DNA from: Tricholoma matsutake
Lineage: Eukaryota; Basidiomycota; Agaricomycetes; Agaricales; Tricholomataceae
Assembly: GCA_026075535.2 (NCBI GenBank)
Contig: AP026540.1
Span: 1,488,001-1,552,000 of the forward strand
Length of the DNA: 64,000 nucleotides
Direction of reading: 5' to 3'
Shown: piece after piece, positions 10,339-20,318 of the stretch
Layout of the letters: every line of letters starts with the position of its first letter
Position numbering within the stretch: position 1 is the stretch's first letter
Notes under the pieces: generated by a model
What the model was told of the DNA's origin: nothing
Database searches by the model: none
Seen by the model: only the letters and a program-made list of their open reading frames with translations
Made by a program: the position numbers and the translations under genes

Positions 10339-11273
10339 TGGGTTGTTCGCACTGGGCCAGCAGCAGTAGCGGCAGCGGGGGAGTCTACATCGGGCATGGC
10401 AGTGGCATCTGCATTACATCGGCCAGTGTGTTTGCGCATCCATCGAGAAGGTGTAGGGCTATTCAAACATTAGCATATTGTGCAGGAGAGACACTACCAT
10501 CATGTAGTTTGATTCTTTTGAACCTGAATGCCCTCTCAGGGCCCTGTGCCATTTGCCACTGCAGAATGTGGTTGAAGAAGTCTTCTATGACACTCTTTTG
10601 CATGTTCCATGGGTCTGTCCATTTGAACCTGGCTGGGAGATATTCTGGATTGATGAATGTCGATGTGTGCTCGGCAATTGCTGTGAATGGGACATGGCAA
10701 GTACGATCATTGTTTGCTAGTTCTGCATGCAGATAAGTAACAACTCATTGAAAAGGAAGTGATCATACTGTAATGCTGCCCAACATACAACTTAAACCAT
10801 TCCTCCAGCTCTTTTTTCTTGTACAGTGAGCCTTTCCATGGTGTGGGTAGGATAGGGAACCCATCGCTAGTCATCTCAAGTCAGATTTGTGTTGAGTCAC
10901 CATGCGCTGTTGACCTTGAAGCAATGTCTGATGCACATAAAGCCTTGATATAGCCCATGAAGTGGCGCTTGAGCTCTGTGATCTCATTATTATATGTGTC
11001 TATGAAGGATTGTGCAGGGGTGGCCATCAACGATGAAACATTTTTGTGACGGTGATCAGGAGTGGGATCGGCAATGGCAGTGGCAACAGCAGCGGAAGAT
11101 TTTCATTCATGCATCAACAACCATCAAACCATCAGGTGCAGTGTAGGCTGTGAATGTCACAGAAAGCACCCCCATTTCTAGCCACTGTTGTCATGCAGTC
11201 TCCTCCACACGCTTAACCAGGTTCTTCTCTGCTTGACTGTGAAACATCAATGACATCATTGGCAGCAGAAATT

Positions 11274-12571
11274 AGTGTTTAAAAGTCTGGTCCGGTCCGG
11301 TTTTTTTGACAACAACAGGGGCAACCATGGACCGGACTGGTTGCTTACATGCTCAACATCAAGGCAACTGAGGACCAGACTGGTGTAAACTGGTCCTACT
11401 TGGTTGCCTCATGGTTGCCAAACTGGTTTAAAACTGGTCCATACTTAGACTGGTCCTGACCAGTTCACAACCAGTCAGGACCAACTATTTGTACACTAAT
11501 ATATATGTCTCAAAGTAATATATTTTGAAAACTAGTAGTAGTAATATAAGTAAACACTACAGACAAAACCATAAATGAATGGCTAGACCATGTGGCTAGT
11601 GCTTTAGGGGGTGTATCTATATCATATATGTAGTGTCTAATCCAAGCTTAACAAAAGGATACATTGAACCATTATTGAATTACAGTTCTACAGAGTTCTC
11701 AGAGGAATGAGGAGGAAGGGTTGCTTACCATAGATGAATGGTTGTACCATTTGACTAGTGCTTTAGGGAGCACATATATATAATATATATTGTATTTAAT
11801 CCAAGTTTAGAAAGGATCGGTTGAGCCGTTATTGAGTTACAGTGCTATGGAGTCTTCAGAGGAATGAGGAGGAAGGGTTGCTTACCATAAATGAATGACT
11901 GTACCATTCAACTAGTGCTTTGGGGAGCATATATATATGCTATATATAGTGTCTAATCCAGATTTACGAAAGTATGCATTTAGTCATTATTGAATTATAG
12001 TCCAACAGAGTTTTGAGAGGAATAAGGAGGAAGGGTTGCTTACCATAGATGAATGGTTGCATCGTTTGACTAGTGCTTTTGGGAGCATATATATATAATA
12101 TATATTGTACTTAATCCAAGTTTACGAAAGGATCGGTTAAGCAGTTATTGAATTACAGTGCTACAGAGTTTTCAGAGGAATGAGGAGGAAGGGTGTTTAC
12201 CATGAATGCACCACTGCACCATTGAACTAGTGCATTTGGGTGGATGTAGATATACTCTATACAGTGTGGAATCCTGGGTTATGGACATAGCTGTTAAGGC
12301 ATTACAATCCTACAATAACTTATTTAGTCAGTGCCAGCACACAGATTACTTGTATCACATATAATCAATTGATCACTTGCCTTAGCAACACATCAAATTA
12401 TGATCAAAGACCGGTTGGAACTGGTCTTTACCCGGTCCATAATTATTTGAAAAACTATGCAACCAGCAACTGGACTGCTGCAGCAGAACCTGCAAGACAG
12501 ACTGGACCACAGTTGGGTCTGGTTCAGTTGCCAGTTTTTTTTTGGTCCATGCAACCGGACTTTCAAACACT
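11274..12571. mobile_element. non-autonomous TIR element with internal tandem repeats
   Basis: The left end AGTGTTTAAAAGTC (11274-11287) matches the reverse complement of the right end (12558-12571) with one mismatch. Inside both ends lie matching TGGTCCGG/ACCGGAC- and T-run-containing blocks, so the inverted similarity extends loosely for roughly 70 bp or more. No clear target-site duplication was found. The middle holds about 4.6 copies of a 158-bp tandem repeat. No coding capacity. It separates the two halves of companion gene B. Confidence 0.6.
11555..12290 (+). repeat. tandem repeat, ~158-bp unit, about 4.6 copies
   Basis: The landmark AGAGGAATGAGGAGGAAGGG and close variants start at about 11701, 11858, 12016 and 12174, giving periods of 157, 158 and 158 bp. 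Each unit also contains TTGCTTACCAT, CTAGTGCTTT, an ATATATA block and GTTATTGA. The first copy is partial. Confidence 0.8.
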
Positions 12572-15121
12572 AGCAGCAATGGGAATGGGAACAGCAACGG
12601 CAATGGGTTAACATACATTCACTTCATTTTCTCTGGATAACCTTCCCCCTCCATTTTCTCCTGCTTGGCCTCAAGCACTGCCTTTTCCTCTGCAGTCATG
12701 CTTTCAAAAACCCTCTTGATGGATAGCAGTCAGTTCTAGAACCATCCAGGCATACTTGTGGATGCATCCTGAACACCTAACATATCTCCAATCTCTTTCC
12801 AAACTTGGTCCTGGTGTAAGCTCCAGATCACTTCTGATCACTTCACTTTGAAGTTGTTTGACTTCCTTGAGGAGCCTTTCATTATTCACCAGTTGTTCAA
12901 AAGCCAGTTTGTTAGTTCCTGGCAATGTGATCAATAATACAACATTGAATGGGATGATTAGCCCACCTTGGCATGCATGCAACTCTCCTCTGGATCTATT
13001 GGGGTCATCTCAATTGATGCCCAGTAATTAAAGATGGTGGGGAGAATGTCAGTCTTGAGTATTTGCAATTGGGCAGCTTTTGATTCCTGAGATTGGAATC
13101 CATCTTTATAAGGCTCGATGATCTTCCACTCTTCGACCATATATTGGCTCCCCTTTTGGTACCATCTGTGTCCTGGGTTCTCTGATGGCTCAGGTGGCAT
13201 TGGAGGGGATTGATGTGGAGGAAGGAATTGTCCTTGCCATTGGCTTCACTTGTCATTTGGCATGAGGATCACATGAGGATAACACGAGGTCAATAGTACA
13301 ATAAATAGCCCATCAACACAATTGATTCCCCCCAATCATCATGAGCCTGACAAGAGTTCCTTACAAGTGAAAGAGAAGATCAAAGAACAATGCCACCCTG
13401 CATGAGGACGATGATGGTGCGGTGGATACCATCACACATAAGGAAGTTGAGGTCAACACGAGACATGGACCAAAAACAAAGTGTATCAAGGTTCCCTTGC
13501 CTCTGGTTACAGAAGAACATGGTGAATCGAGTTCAGCTGGTATCCACGACAATCCAGGTCTTGCTCCAGAATGGGATATGCAAGAACCTCAGGTGGCCAA
13601 TGAGCTGGTTCAGCCACAGATCAGCATGGTCAGTTTCTGACATTGATTGACTTACCAAGGCTCATGTACAAATAACAGAGGCAGCGAGACTATGTCTTGG
13701 AGTTTGTCAGACAAATAGATGAACTGCTGCAAGGATCCCTGTCTTGGCAGGCATGGTCAATCAACAAACAAGTTTGCAACCACTGTTCATTCAATAAACG
13801 GGCAATTTGGAGATGCATCAATTGTTCGCTAGGAAGAACACTTTGCTGAACATGTATGCGGGTAACACACAGGCAAAATCCCTTCCATCACATTGAATCT
13901 TGGACTGGCATGCACTTTTGCAGGGCTGAGTTATGGGAGGTTGGCACATACCTCTTAGTTCAGCACCAGACAGATCAGCCAATTTGCAATGCTCTTCAGT
14001 TCCAAATGGAATATCTGGAAACATTCAAGGACATGAAGGATAAAGCAGAACAAGAGTCAGCCAATTGGGAAGGTGATGATCAGCATCAGCCTTCATCACA
14101 TCAATCAGCATCGGCCCCATATCATGAGTCGGGAGCAGCAATGGCAATGGCAATGGCAGATGAAGCAGGGGATGATGAAGCATTTTTTGATTCCCTTGAT
14201 GAGCTTCTGATTCAAGCGCACAATACATATGTTGATGATAGCCTACAAGACTTCTTTGATGGCGATAATGTGCATGAAGTTGAACACGCTGATGAAGACA
14301 TCCATGGGTTTGATCCATATTTGCCTAATGCTGCTGAAACAGCTGAACACATGAGGACTGATGCTGCTCCTGCTCCCACTGGGCCCACTCCCACTCCCGA
14401 TGCCAATGCCAATATTACATTCAGACCACCCACTGCTGATGCCTTGAACAACAGTTACAGCTGTGTGGTGCATACAAATGGAATACATCACTTGGCAATG
14501 GTTACCTGCCAGTGTCAAGGGGAGCACAGAATACCCTTGGACCTGGTAAGCAGTAACTTGCTACCCACCAGCTTCAACAAAATATGCACTCTTTTCACCG
14601 TGCATGTCCTGTATCATTTTGGGCTCTGTAATCTGGAATTGAAGGCATCAGCCTACCAGTTTTACCAATTGATTCGGCGCATCACATTGCCAATGAGGCC
14701 TGTAGAAGTGGTCAACCTCTACCATGAGCTTCGGTGCATGTCCCGCTTATGGCGTTGGATGAAAAGATTGAAGTGGGCTGGGTATGGTCACAATCAAAAA
14801 GATCCATTATAACCTGAACCAGGATCACTCACCAACTTCTGTCCAGCTTGTCCTCAAGTAGGCATAAATATACTGGAAAATTGGAAGGACAATGAGAACC
14901 GGTGGGTGATTAAGCACCTGCTTTGTGCAGTGGTCTCTAAAATGATATTACACCTTAGATTTGTTTTTAAACGTGTATTTGTGGCCAATGGCAATTTCCA
15001 AGCTGACCATGTTCGGCAGAAAAACTCTGATACTGATATATGGCTATGGGATGGAGCTGGGATGGCCCCAAATCAGGCTGAATACCAGCAGTTTCTCCAA
15101 GATGCCATAGAACAATTAACA

Positions 15122-15236
15122 GTAAGTACACTTCCCTTGCCATTGCCGCTGCCATTCCTGTGGCTGTGGCCATTCCCGCCTCCGCTCCCATGCCCACTCC
15201 CAATTTGATCTGATCTGATCCATGCCCCTTTTGCAG
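15122..15236 (+). other. KDZ intron carrying a hexamer array
   Basis: The intron runs from GTAAGT to TTTTGCAG and joins QLT to KAPCK in phase 0. Its core (15131-15202) is a degenerate array of CCNTTGCC/CCCACT-type hexamers, the same repeat class seen in exons of this and neighbouring genes. Confidence 0.75.
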
Positions 15237-15958
15237 AAGGCACCTTGCAAAAATAAATTCCTAGCCATTGTGAATGCTTTTCTGGCATTGAAGGCATGTG
15301 ATAGGACTGGAGTAGCTGCCATTGCATGTGCACGACATGGATGTTACACACCCAATGCATTGGTAGACTTGTTCTGGGGAGAACAGCAAAAGAATGTTGA
15401 CTTTGCTTTCCTTCAAGCACTGAAGACTACCAGGGTTGACCCTCAACAGGGAGTAATGCTGATTTACGACATTGTCTGCCAGTACATCATCTACCTTCTG
15501 GAGCACATTGGTCCACATCTTCCAGCTGACCTGACCATTGACCAGGCCATTGGGCTTATGCATGTACATGGTCACAAGGACAAATGCTTTTTTCGCTATG
15601 CTCCATCTTTCATTCCAGGCTCTGGCATTGTAGCAGGAGAAATACTAGAGTCCATGTTGTCATCACTGAATTCCATTTCCCCAACAGTCAGGACAGCAAC
15701 CTTGCCACATCAGGCAGAAATGCTCAACAATCATGCTACAGACTCAAATCACAAGAAAATGCTTGGCATGACCACTATGCTGTGTGCAAAATCTCAAGAA
15801 GCCCTTGAGATCTCCATGCAACTCAGCAAGCACCATGCTGACCTTACAGCAGCATTTGGTCAACAGGCGGTCCAAAGATGGGAGGATGAAGTGACTGCAG
15901 CAGAATTGCTCAGGCTGACAGATGTTAAGGCCATGGATATCTACGCCAGTCGGGGATT

Positions 15959-15991
15959 GGGAGTGGGAGTGGGAGTGGGAATGGGAGTGGG
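15959..15991 (+). repeat. perfect G3N3 array within KDZ exon (G-quadruplex motif)
   Basis: Six GGG runs spaced exactly 6 nt apart (15959, 15965, 15971, 15977, 15983, 15989) give a G-quadruplex consensus with 3-nt loops on the coding strand. They encode a Gly-Val/Gly-Met dipeptide run right after the conserved MDIYASR motif; the array continues less perfectly to about 16030 (Thr/Ala/Leu/Met). It looks like an in-frame insertion into the transposase. Confidence 0.85.
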
Positions 15992-17531
15992 AACAGCATC
16001 GGCATTGGCAATGGGAGCAGCACTGGCACCAGTTCAATCTGCAGTTGAGGAGTGGATTGATTTCGCAATCATCATTCAACAAATGCAGTAAGTACTGCCT
16101 AACATACTCATATATCACAACCCATTGTTGGCATACACCAGGATTGAATTACGAGACAAAGTCTGCCCACTTGGTACATATCCAAATGTTTCTGACATGC
16201 AATCTGTTGAAAGGGAAAGGGAAGCTCTCACATCCCACATGGAAACCTTAACAGATTTACAAAATGCTGCCAATGTTGCCAACCATGACATTGCTCCATC
16301 ACAAATCAGCCATTACAATGTTGACAACTCTGACGACTTAGACCCTTCACACAAAGACACACCTACAGCATTGGGGCCTTCACATCTTCCAGCTGACAGA
16401 AATGCTATTCCAGTTGAGGAGCAACAAGTATACCTCCCATTTAATGGCCCTCTGGCAGAGGTGGAGATTCAGCTCAGGAAGAATTAGGCAAGCTGACTGC
16501 TGCATCAGCTGTGGGAGCTTATTGTGGACAAGTCATTTCAATATTCACACATTATTTGAGTGGCCCCAATAAAGGTAGTTCGCACATGAGCACGAGCCAC
16601 TGTTGAGGAGTTGGTTAACAAAATTGCCCTGCATTCCCAAATGTATAACCATGGCCAAAGCAGATTGGTGGCACTGGATTGTGACACTGACACCTTAAAT
16701 ATGTTTCAGTGGTTAAAAAAGGATGACCTCAATGCTAGCACAGCTATTCTGAACCTGAATATGTCAGGCTCTACTCATATTCATCTGTCCTGGATTTGGC
16801 ATAATTCTCACATTCGGACTGGTGTTACTGCCTTCCCCGATGCCACTGCCACTGCCGTACCCATTGCCGTACCCACTCCCGCTTCCTTTAACGGCCCCGC
16901 TCCTGGTCCTGCCAATCAATTCTGGGAATGTACATCTATTTTGTGGCTATTCATTTGCATTGCACTGAACTTCTTGGATAGTCAGACGAGTACATTGGCT
17001 TTGCTTGCAGGCTCAGAGACATAGATGAAAGGAGGAATTTTTGCTGGTCACATATGAAATGCAGTGGACTGTGCAGTATTTCATTTATCACAGTGAACAG
17101 TTGCAGTCAGCCTTGCACTCAGAGAATACCTTGCCTGGCCCCCTAGCCTATGCTAACCATCAGCAGGCTTTATGGCGCAAATTAGTGTTCAGGGCTGACA
17201 CTGTGTTTACATCAGCAAATGTTGATTACATCTCCCCTCTACAACCCTCTATTATGTAAACTCGATCATCTTGATCTCTAATCATGATCAACATGTCAAA
17301 TAAATGTCTCTCAGTCTTCAACCCTTTTTCTTTACAATCGGGGCTGAAAGGTCTGCTCCAAATACGTACACAGCAGATCATTTGGTATGCAGAGTCCCAT
17401 TTCTGTCAAGTCCTGTTGCACATGCAAGGGGCAAATGTCTTAAAGCAAAAATGGATGCAAAAGGTTCTATATTGTGAGCTTGTAAGCAGGATCTTTTATG
17501 AATCAAGTAAGAGATTTGTCACTGAAAAATA

Positions 17532-18848
17532 TTGCAGCTGTGCATCATGTCTCAAATTGGCTTTGCCACATCAATCGGCCTGGTGTTTGAGGTGCCGATC
17601 CTGCTTCATTTGTTGGCTGACAGTCTTGCTGAGGTAAACTTCGACCACCTACCACTCGGATTCCATCCATCCCTCTTGGCTGTGTTGGATGATGGTGTCA
17701 CCCCCAAACTTACAAGCAGTCTAGTGCCCTCATATGCCCTGGATTGGTGGAGACATCATATGAACTGGCAGCAGACAGCATTATGGGCATCAACACCCTG
17801 GATCAGTGCCTTGATCACCATAAGCAGTACTTCACTGAGTCTGACTTGCCTGCTCCCACTTCCCAAGCCATTGCTGCTCCTGTGTCCCAAGCTGTTGCTG
17901 CTCCCACATCCCAAGCCATTGCTGCTCCCATGTCCCCAAGCTATTGCCGCTCCCGTGTCCCAAGCCATTGCCACTCCCGTGTTCCAAGCCATTGCTGCTC
18001 CCACTGCCAATTGCCGATCCTGCATCAACCTCCAGGGTCTCGTGAATGATATGCTGCATGAAACGCACAGTATGCTTCAGTTTATAGATGGCTGTGAATC
18101 ATCAGCAGATGCTGCATTGAATGCCAATGTCAGGAGAGCAGCAGTGTTACACCGAGTTCATGAGCTTGCCCTGCTGAAGGAGCTCCAGGCTGAACCACAG
18201 GCTTTGGCAACAGGATCAAACCCCCCTCAATGCACTGGGCAACCTTCAAGGCAAACAGGGGTAAGAAGAAAATCAGAACTGGTGGCAGCAAATGCACAGG
18301 TGGAACTTGAGCACCTGAAGTCCCTTCCCCCCAGCTCCTACAAGTGGACCTGGGGTGTTGACATCATGGAAAGTGATGTTTTGGGTGCTAATGAGAAGAC
18401 CAAGAGCAAGGGCAAACAACAGCATTCTGGGTATTGGTTGTCTCTGCCTGATGGTGTGAAGGGAAGAAAGGTGTGGTCGAGCACACCAACGGTCTCAACA
18501 GTTGCATCCAATGCCCATGGTCGACCACCCATGGTATCAGGCAATGGAGCAGATGATTCATCGCCTCCTGGCCCTGCTCCCAGCCCCGCTGCTTCTCCCG
18601 CTCTTTCTCCCACTCCCTTTCCCTTTCCTGCTCCCCTTCCCACTCCCGTCCCCAATGCCTTGCCCAATGCAGAAGCCAGCCAGCCCACTGCAATGGTTTG
18701 GCAAGGCGAAGATGATGCATCAAGTGCAGATCAGCCCACTGCCTTTCAGGCAGCCATGGCATGGCAAGGCGAAGACGATGCGTCAAGTGATGCTGATCAG
18801 CCCACCACCTTTCAGGCACTCATGGCATGGCAGGGCGACAATGATTAG
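17532..18848 (+). CDS. unrecognised ORF downstream of KDZ transposase
   Basis: A long open frame of 438 codons; the true start is uncertain because upstream sequence is also partly open and introns are likely (e.g. around 17744). Its first half includes FDHLPLGFHPSLLAVLDDG, then a C-rich hexamer array (17850-18010). The second half looks like protein: LVNDMLHETHSMLQFIDG, VRRAAVLHRVHELALLKELQ, KSELVAANAQVELEHLK, KWTWGVDIMESD. A Pro/Ser/Ala array (18569-18668) and three tandem copies of a QPT.FQA.MAWQGEDDASS-type repeat (about 18680-18845) end it. No known family recognised. It may be the last gene of the KDZ cassette. Confidence 0.4.
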   Translation: MQLCIMSQIGFATSIGLVFEVPILLHLLADSLAEVNFDHLPLGFHPSLLAVLDDGVTPKLTSSLVPSYALDWWRHHMNWQQTALWASTPWISALITISSTSLSLTCLLPLPKPLLLLCPKLLLLPHPKPLLLPCPQAIAAPVSQAIATPVFQAIAAPTANCRSCINLQGLVNDMLHETHSMLQFIDGCESSADAALNANVRRAAVLHRVHELALLKELQAEPQALATGSNPPQCTGQPSRQTGVRRKSELVAANAQVELEHLKSLPPSSYKWTWGVDIMESDVLGANEKTKSKGKQQHSGYWLSLPDGVKGRKVWSSTPTVSTVASNAHGRPPMVSGNGADDSSPPGPAPSPAASPALSPTPFPFPAPLPTPVPNALPNAEASQPTAMVWQGEDDASSADQPTAFQAAMAWQGEDDASSDADQPTTFQALMAWQGDND

Positions 18849-18851
18849 TCA

Positions 18852-19229
18852 TTGTCTTCCCCTACAGGTTCCCTGACTGGCTTTGATGCTGCTCCCTTTT
18901 ATCTTTCCAATTCTACCTCCTCGTCTCCAGCTGCCAATCCAACTTCAACAGATGTGGCTGCTTTCCCCACTGCATCTGATGCTGCAGATGCTTTTCTGTC
19001 ATCCTCAGAGACTGGATCTAATGGTGAATCTGATGCTGAGGCCAATTCTGATGTAGAAGATTCCATTACCACATCACAGATAGAGAACCCCACTCCTTCT
19101 CATATCACTTTGCCGACCTACCCTCCTGTGGACTTCACTCTGCTGATCTACAATCCTGCAGACTTCAGTTATGTCGATGAGACTTGGTTGTCTAGCCCTG
19201 ATGAGATGATGGACACTGACATTGAATGA
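18852..19229 (+). CDS. Ser/Asp-rich C-terminal exon, probably of the preceding gene
   Basis: The open stretch begins after a likely acceptor (CCCCTACAG at about 18861-18869) and reads GSLTGFDAAPF, then a Ser/Thr/Ala-rich region, an acidic block (SDAEANSDVEDS), PVDFTLLIYNPADFSYVDE and a stop at 19229 after MMDTDIE. No family recognised. Being in line with and 3 bp behind the 17.5-18.8 kb frame, it is best read as its final exon. Confidence 0.35.
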   Translation: MSSPTGSLTGFDAAPFYLSNSTSSSPAANPTSTDVAAFPTASDAADAFLSSSETGSNGESDAEANSDVEDSITTSQIENPTPSHITLPTYPPVDFTLLIYNPADFSYVDETWLSSPDEMMDTDIE

Positions 19230-19383
19230 TGCATCATGTATATATAGTGTTGTGGGTAGTAGTACATTGTGCATAGTAATATCATTGTTTTTGTGGTCCT
19301 GTCAAGCCCCAATGTCAGTGCCGCTTCCCAGTCCCAGTCCCGGTCCCTGCCCCTGCCCCCACCCCCATCCTCTTCCCTTGCAA

Positions 19384-19929
19384 TTGCATTTCAAACATTA
19401 CTAATGTCTGTACTATGTTCTTAATGCACATCTATCTGTACAGTACAGCAAGTAAAGTAGTAATGTAGTCATTGGTTAATTAATAGAGTATGTACAAATA
19501 TATAGTGAGTTTGATGGCATCCATCAAAACAGATAATACAATGTATACAGTCAATAGTCCCTGTCCCTGCTCCCATCCCCACTCCCATCCCCATCCCCAT
19601 CCCCTTCCCTGCAGTTGCATTTCAAACATTACTAATGTCTGTACTATGTTCTTAATGCATGTCTATCTGTACAGTACAGCAAGTAAAGTAGTAATGTAGT
19701 CATTGGTTAATTAATAGAGTATGTACAAATATATAGTGAGTTTGACAGTGTCCATAGAAACAGATAATACAATGTACAGTCAATACTATTCATAGGTTAA
19801 TATTGCCCATTCCCATGTCCATGCCCAATGGCGATGCTGTGGCTGTCCCCAAGTCTGTGCCCATTGCATTTCAAATGTTACTAATGTCTGTATTACATTC
19901 CTAATGCATGTCTATTGTAAGGTATAATA
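19384..19929 (+). repeat. tandem repeat of ~231-249 bp with C-rich hexamer blocks, 3 copies
   Basis: The landmark TTGCATTTCAAACATTACTA (or near variant) starts at 19384, 19615 and 19864. Each unit holds GTCTGTACTATGTTCTTAAT, GTAGTCATTGGTTAA, a TATATAGTGAGTTTGA segment and a C-rich hexamer block (19320-19375, 19558-19614, 19800-19865). The third unit is interrupted by the copia insertion and resumes at 25390 (GTAGTCATTGGTTAATATAG, then TATATAGTGAGTTCGACAGC). Confidence 0.8.
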
Positions 19930-20275
19930 TGTAGAAAGTAAATCCTAGTATAAACAACTCAGTCTCTGGATAAGTGACTGTATTAATCCATACTATACCT
20001 AGTATAAACAACTGTTGTAGTAGAGTAAGTACATGTCAATAAATATGTATAGTAAATATAGCTCACCTCAGTCTCTGGATAAGTGACTGAGGTGATAAAG
20101 TAAACTACTGAAGATATATATGTGTGTAATGTGTAACAAAAGGATGTGTGTCAAAGGAAAAGAGACAAGGGGAAACTTAAACATGAACCGACCATGTGGA
20201 TCAAAGGGAATGCTAAAAATAGCACACGCATCAAACACATCAAAAGTGTTATGGACTCACGGTGCGATTCCAACA
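19930..20275 (-). repeat. copia 3' LTR
   Basis: 346 bp; first copy of the LTR pair, TGTAGAAAGTAAATCC..GATTCCAACA on the plus strand. It contains internal direct repeats (AGTCTCTGGATAAGTGACTG twice, CTAGTATAAACAACT twice). Confidence 0.95.
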
Positions 20276-20287
20276 CTCCTCCTCACC
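20276..20287 (-). other. polypurine tract of copia element
   Basis: The minus strand reads GGTGAGGAGGAG immediately before the 3' LTR, the position of the plus-strand primer. A second GTGAGGAGGAGTG copy lies 20 bp further inside. Confidence 0.7.
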
Positions 20288-20318
20288 GTGAATACACTCC
20301 TCCTCACATGGAATCCCA

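Larger units (their letters stand above)
10428..13256 (-). pseudogene. companion gene B, split by an inserted element
   Basis: The 5' part (13256-12958) reads WQGQFLPPHQSPPMPPEP, then PGHRWYQKGSQYMVEEWKII, SQESKAAQLQILKTDILPTI, FNYW, ending ESCMHAK. This PGHRWY..G..(F/Y)M(V/I)E.WK opening is one I recall from uncharacterised agaricomycete proteins. A 1.3-kb element (11274-12571) interrupts it. The 3' part reads EMTSDGFPILPTPWKGSLYK, KKELEEWFKLYVGQHY (about 10900-10780), PFTAIAEHTSTFINPEYLPA, RFKWTDP.NMQKSVIEDFFN, HILQ and ALRFKRIK-like GPERAFRFKRIK (about 10690-10490). Several stops interrupt it. Function unknown; its place opposite the KDZ transposase suggests a shared mobile cassette. Confidence 0.5.
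13341..17259 (+). pseudogene. KDZ-superfamily transposase with CxC cysteine cluster, decayed
   Basis: ATG at 13341. Intron 13629-13678 precedes the cysteine cluster (CNHCSFNKRAIWRCINC..C*TCMRVTH, 13770-13870, with TGA at an expected Trp). Then come an acidic region, the KDZ entry (HTNGIHHLAMVTCQCQGEHR, 14470-14535) and KASAYQFYQLIRR. A TAA at 14810 separates this from FCPACPQVGINILENW, VANGNFQADHVRQKN and EYQQFLQDAIEQLT. Intron 15122-15236 leads to IACARHGCY, PNALVDLFWGEQQKNVDFAF, YDIVCQY, HVHGHKDKCFFRYAPSF, AGEILESM and NHATDSNHKKMLGM, the catalytic block of KDZ (Kyakuja-Dileera-Zisupton) transposases. Intron 16088-16141 follows. The tail (SFQYSH, VALDCDTDTLN, NMSG.THIHLSWIW, EMQWTVQYF) is broken by stops and a frameshift near 17038. 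Family identity is strong; the gene is dead. Confidence 0.8.

Noticed and set aside
11274..12571. 8-bp hAT-type target duplication around the TIR element
   Set aside because: Flanks GCAGAAATT and AGCAGCAAT do not give a clean duplication.
10000..19300. TET/JBP dioxygenase expected next to a KDZ transposase
   Set aside because: No His-x-Asp..His..Arg double-stranded beta-helix pattern was seen in any frame of the cassette.
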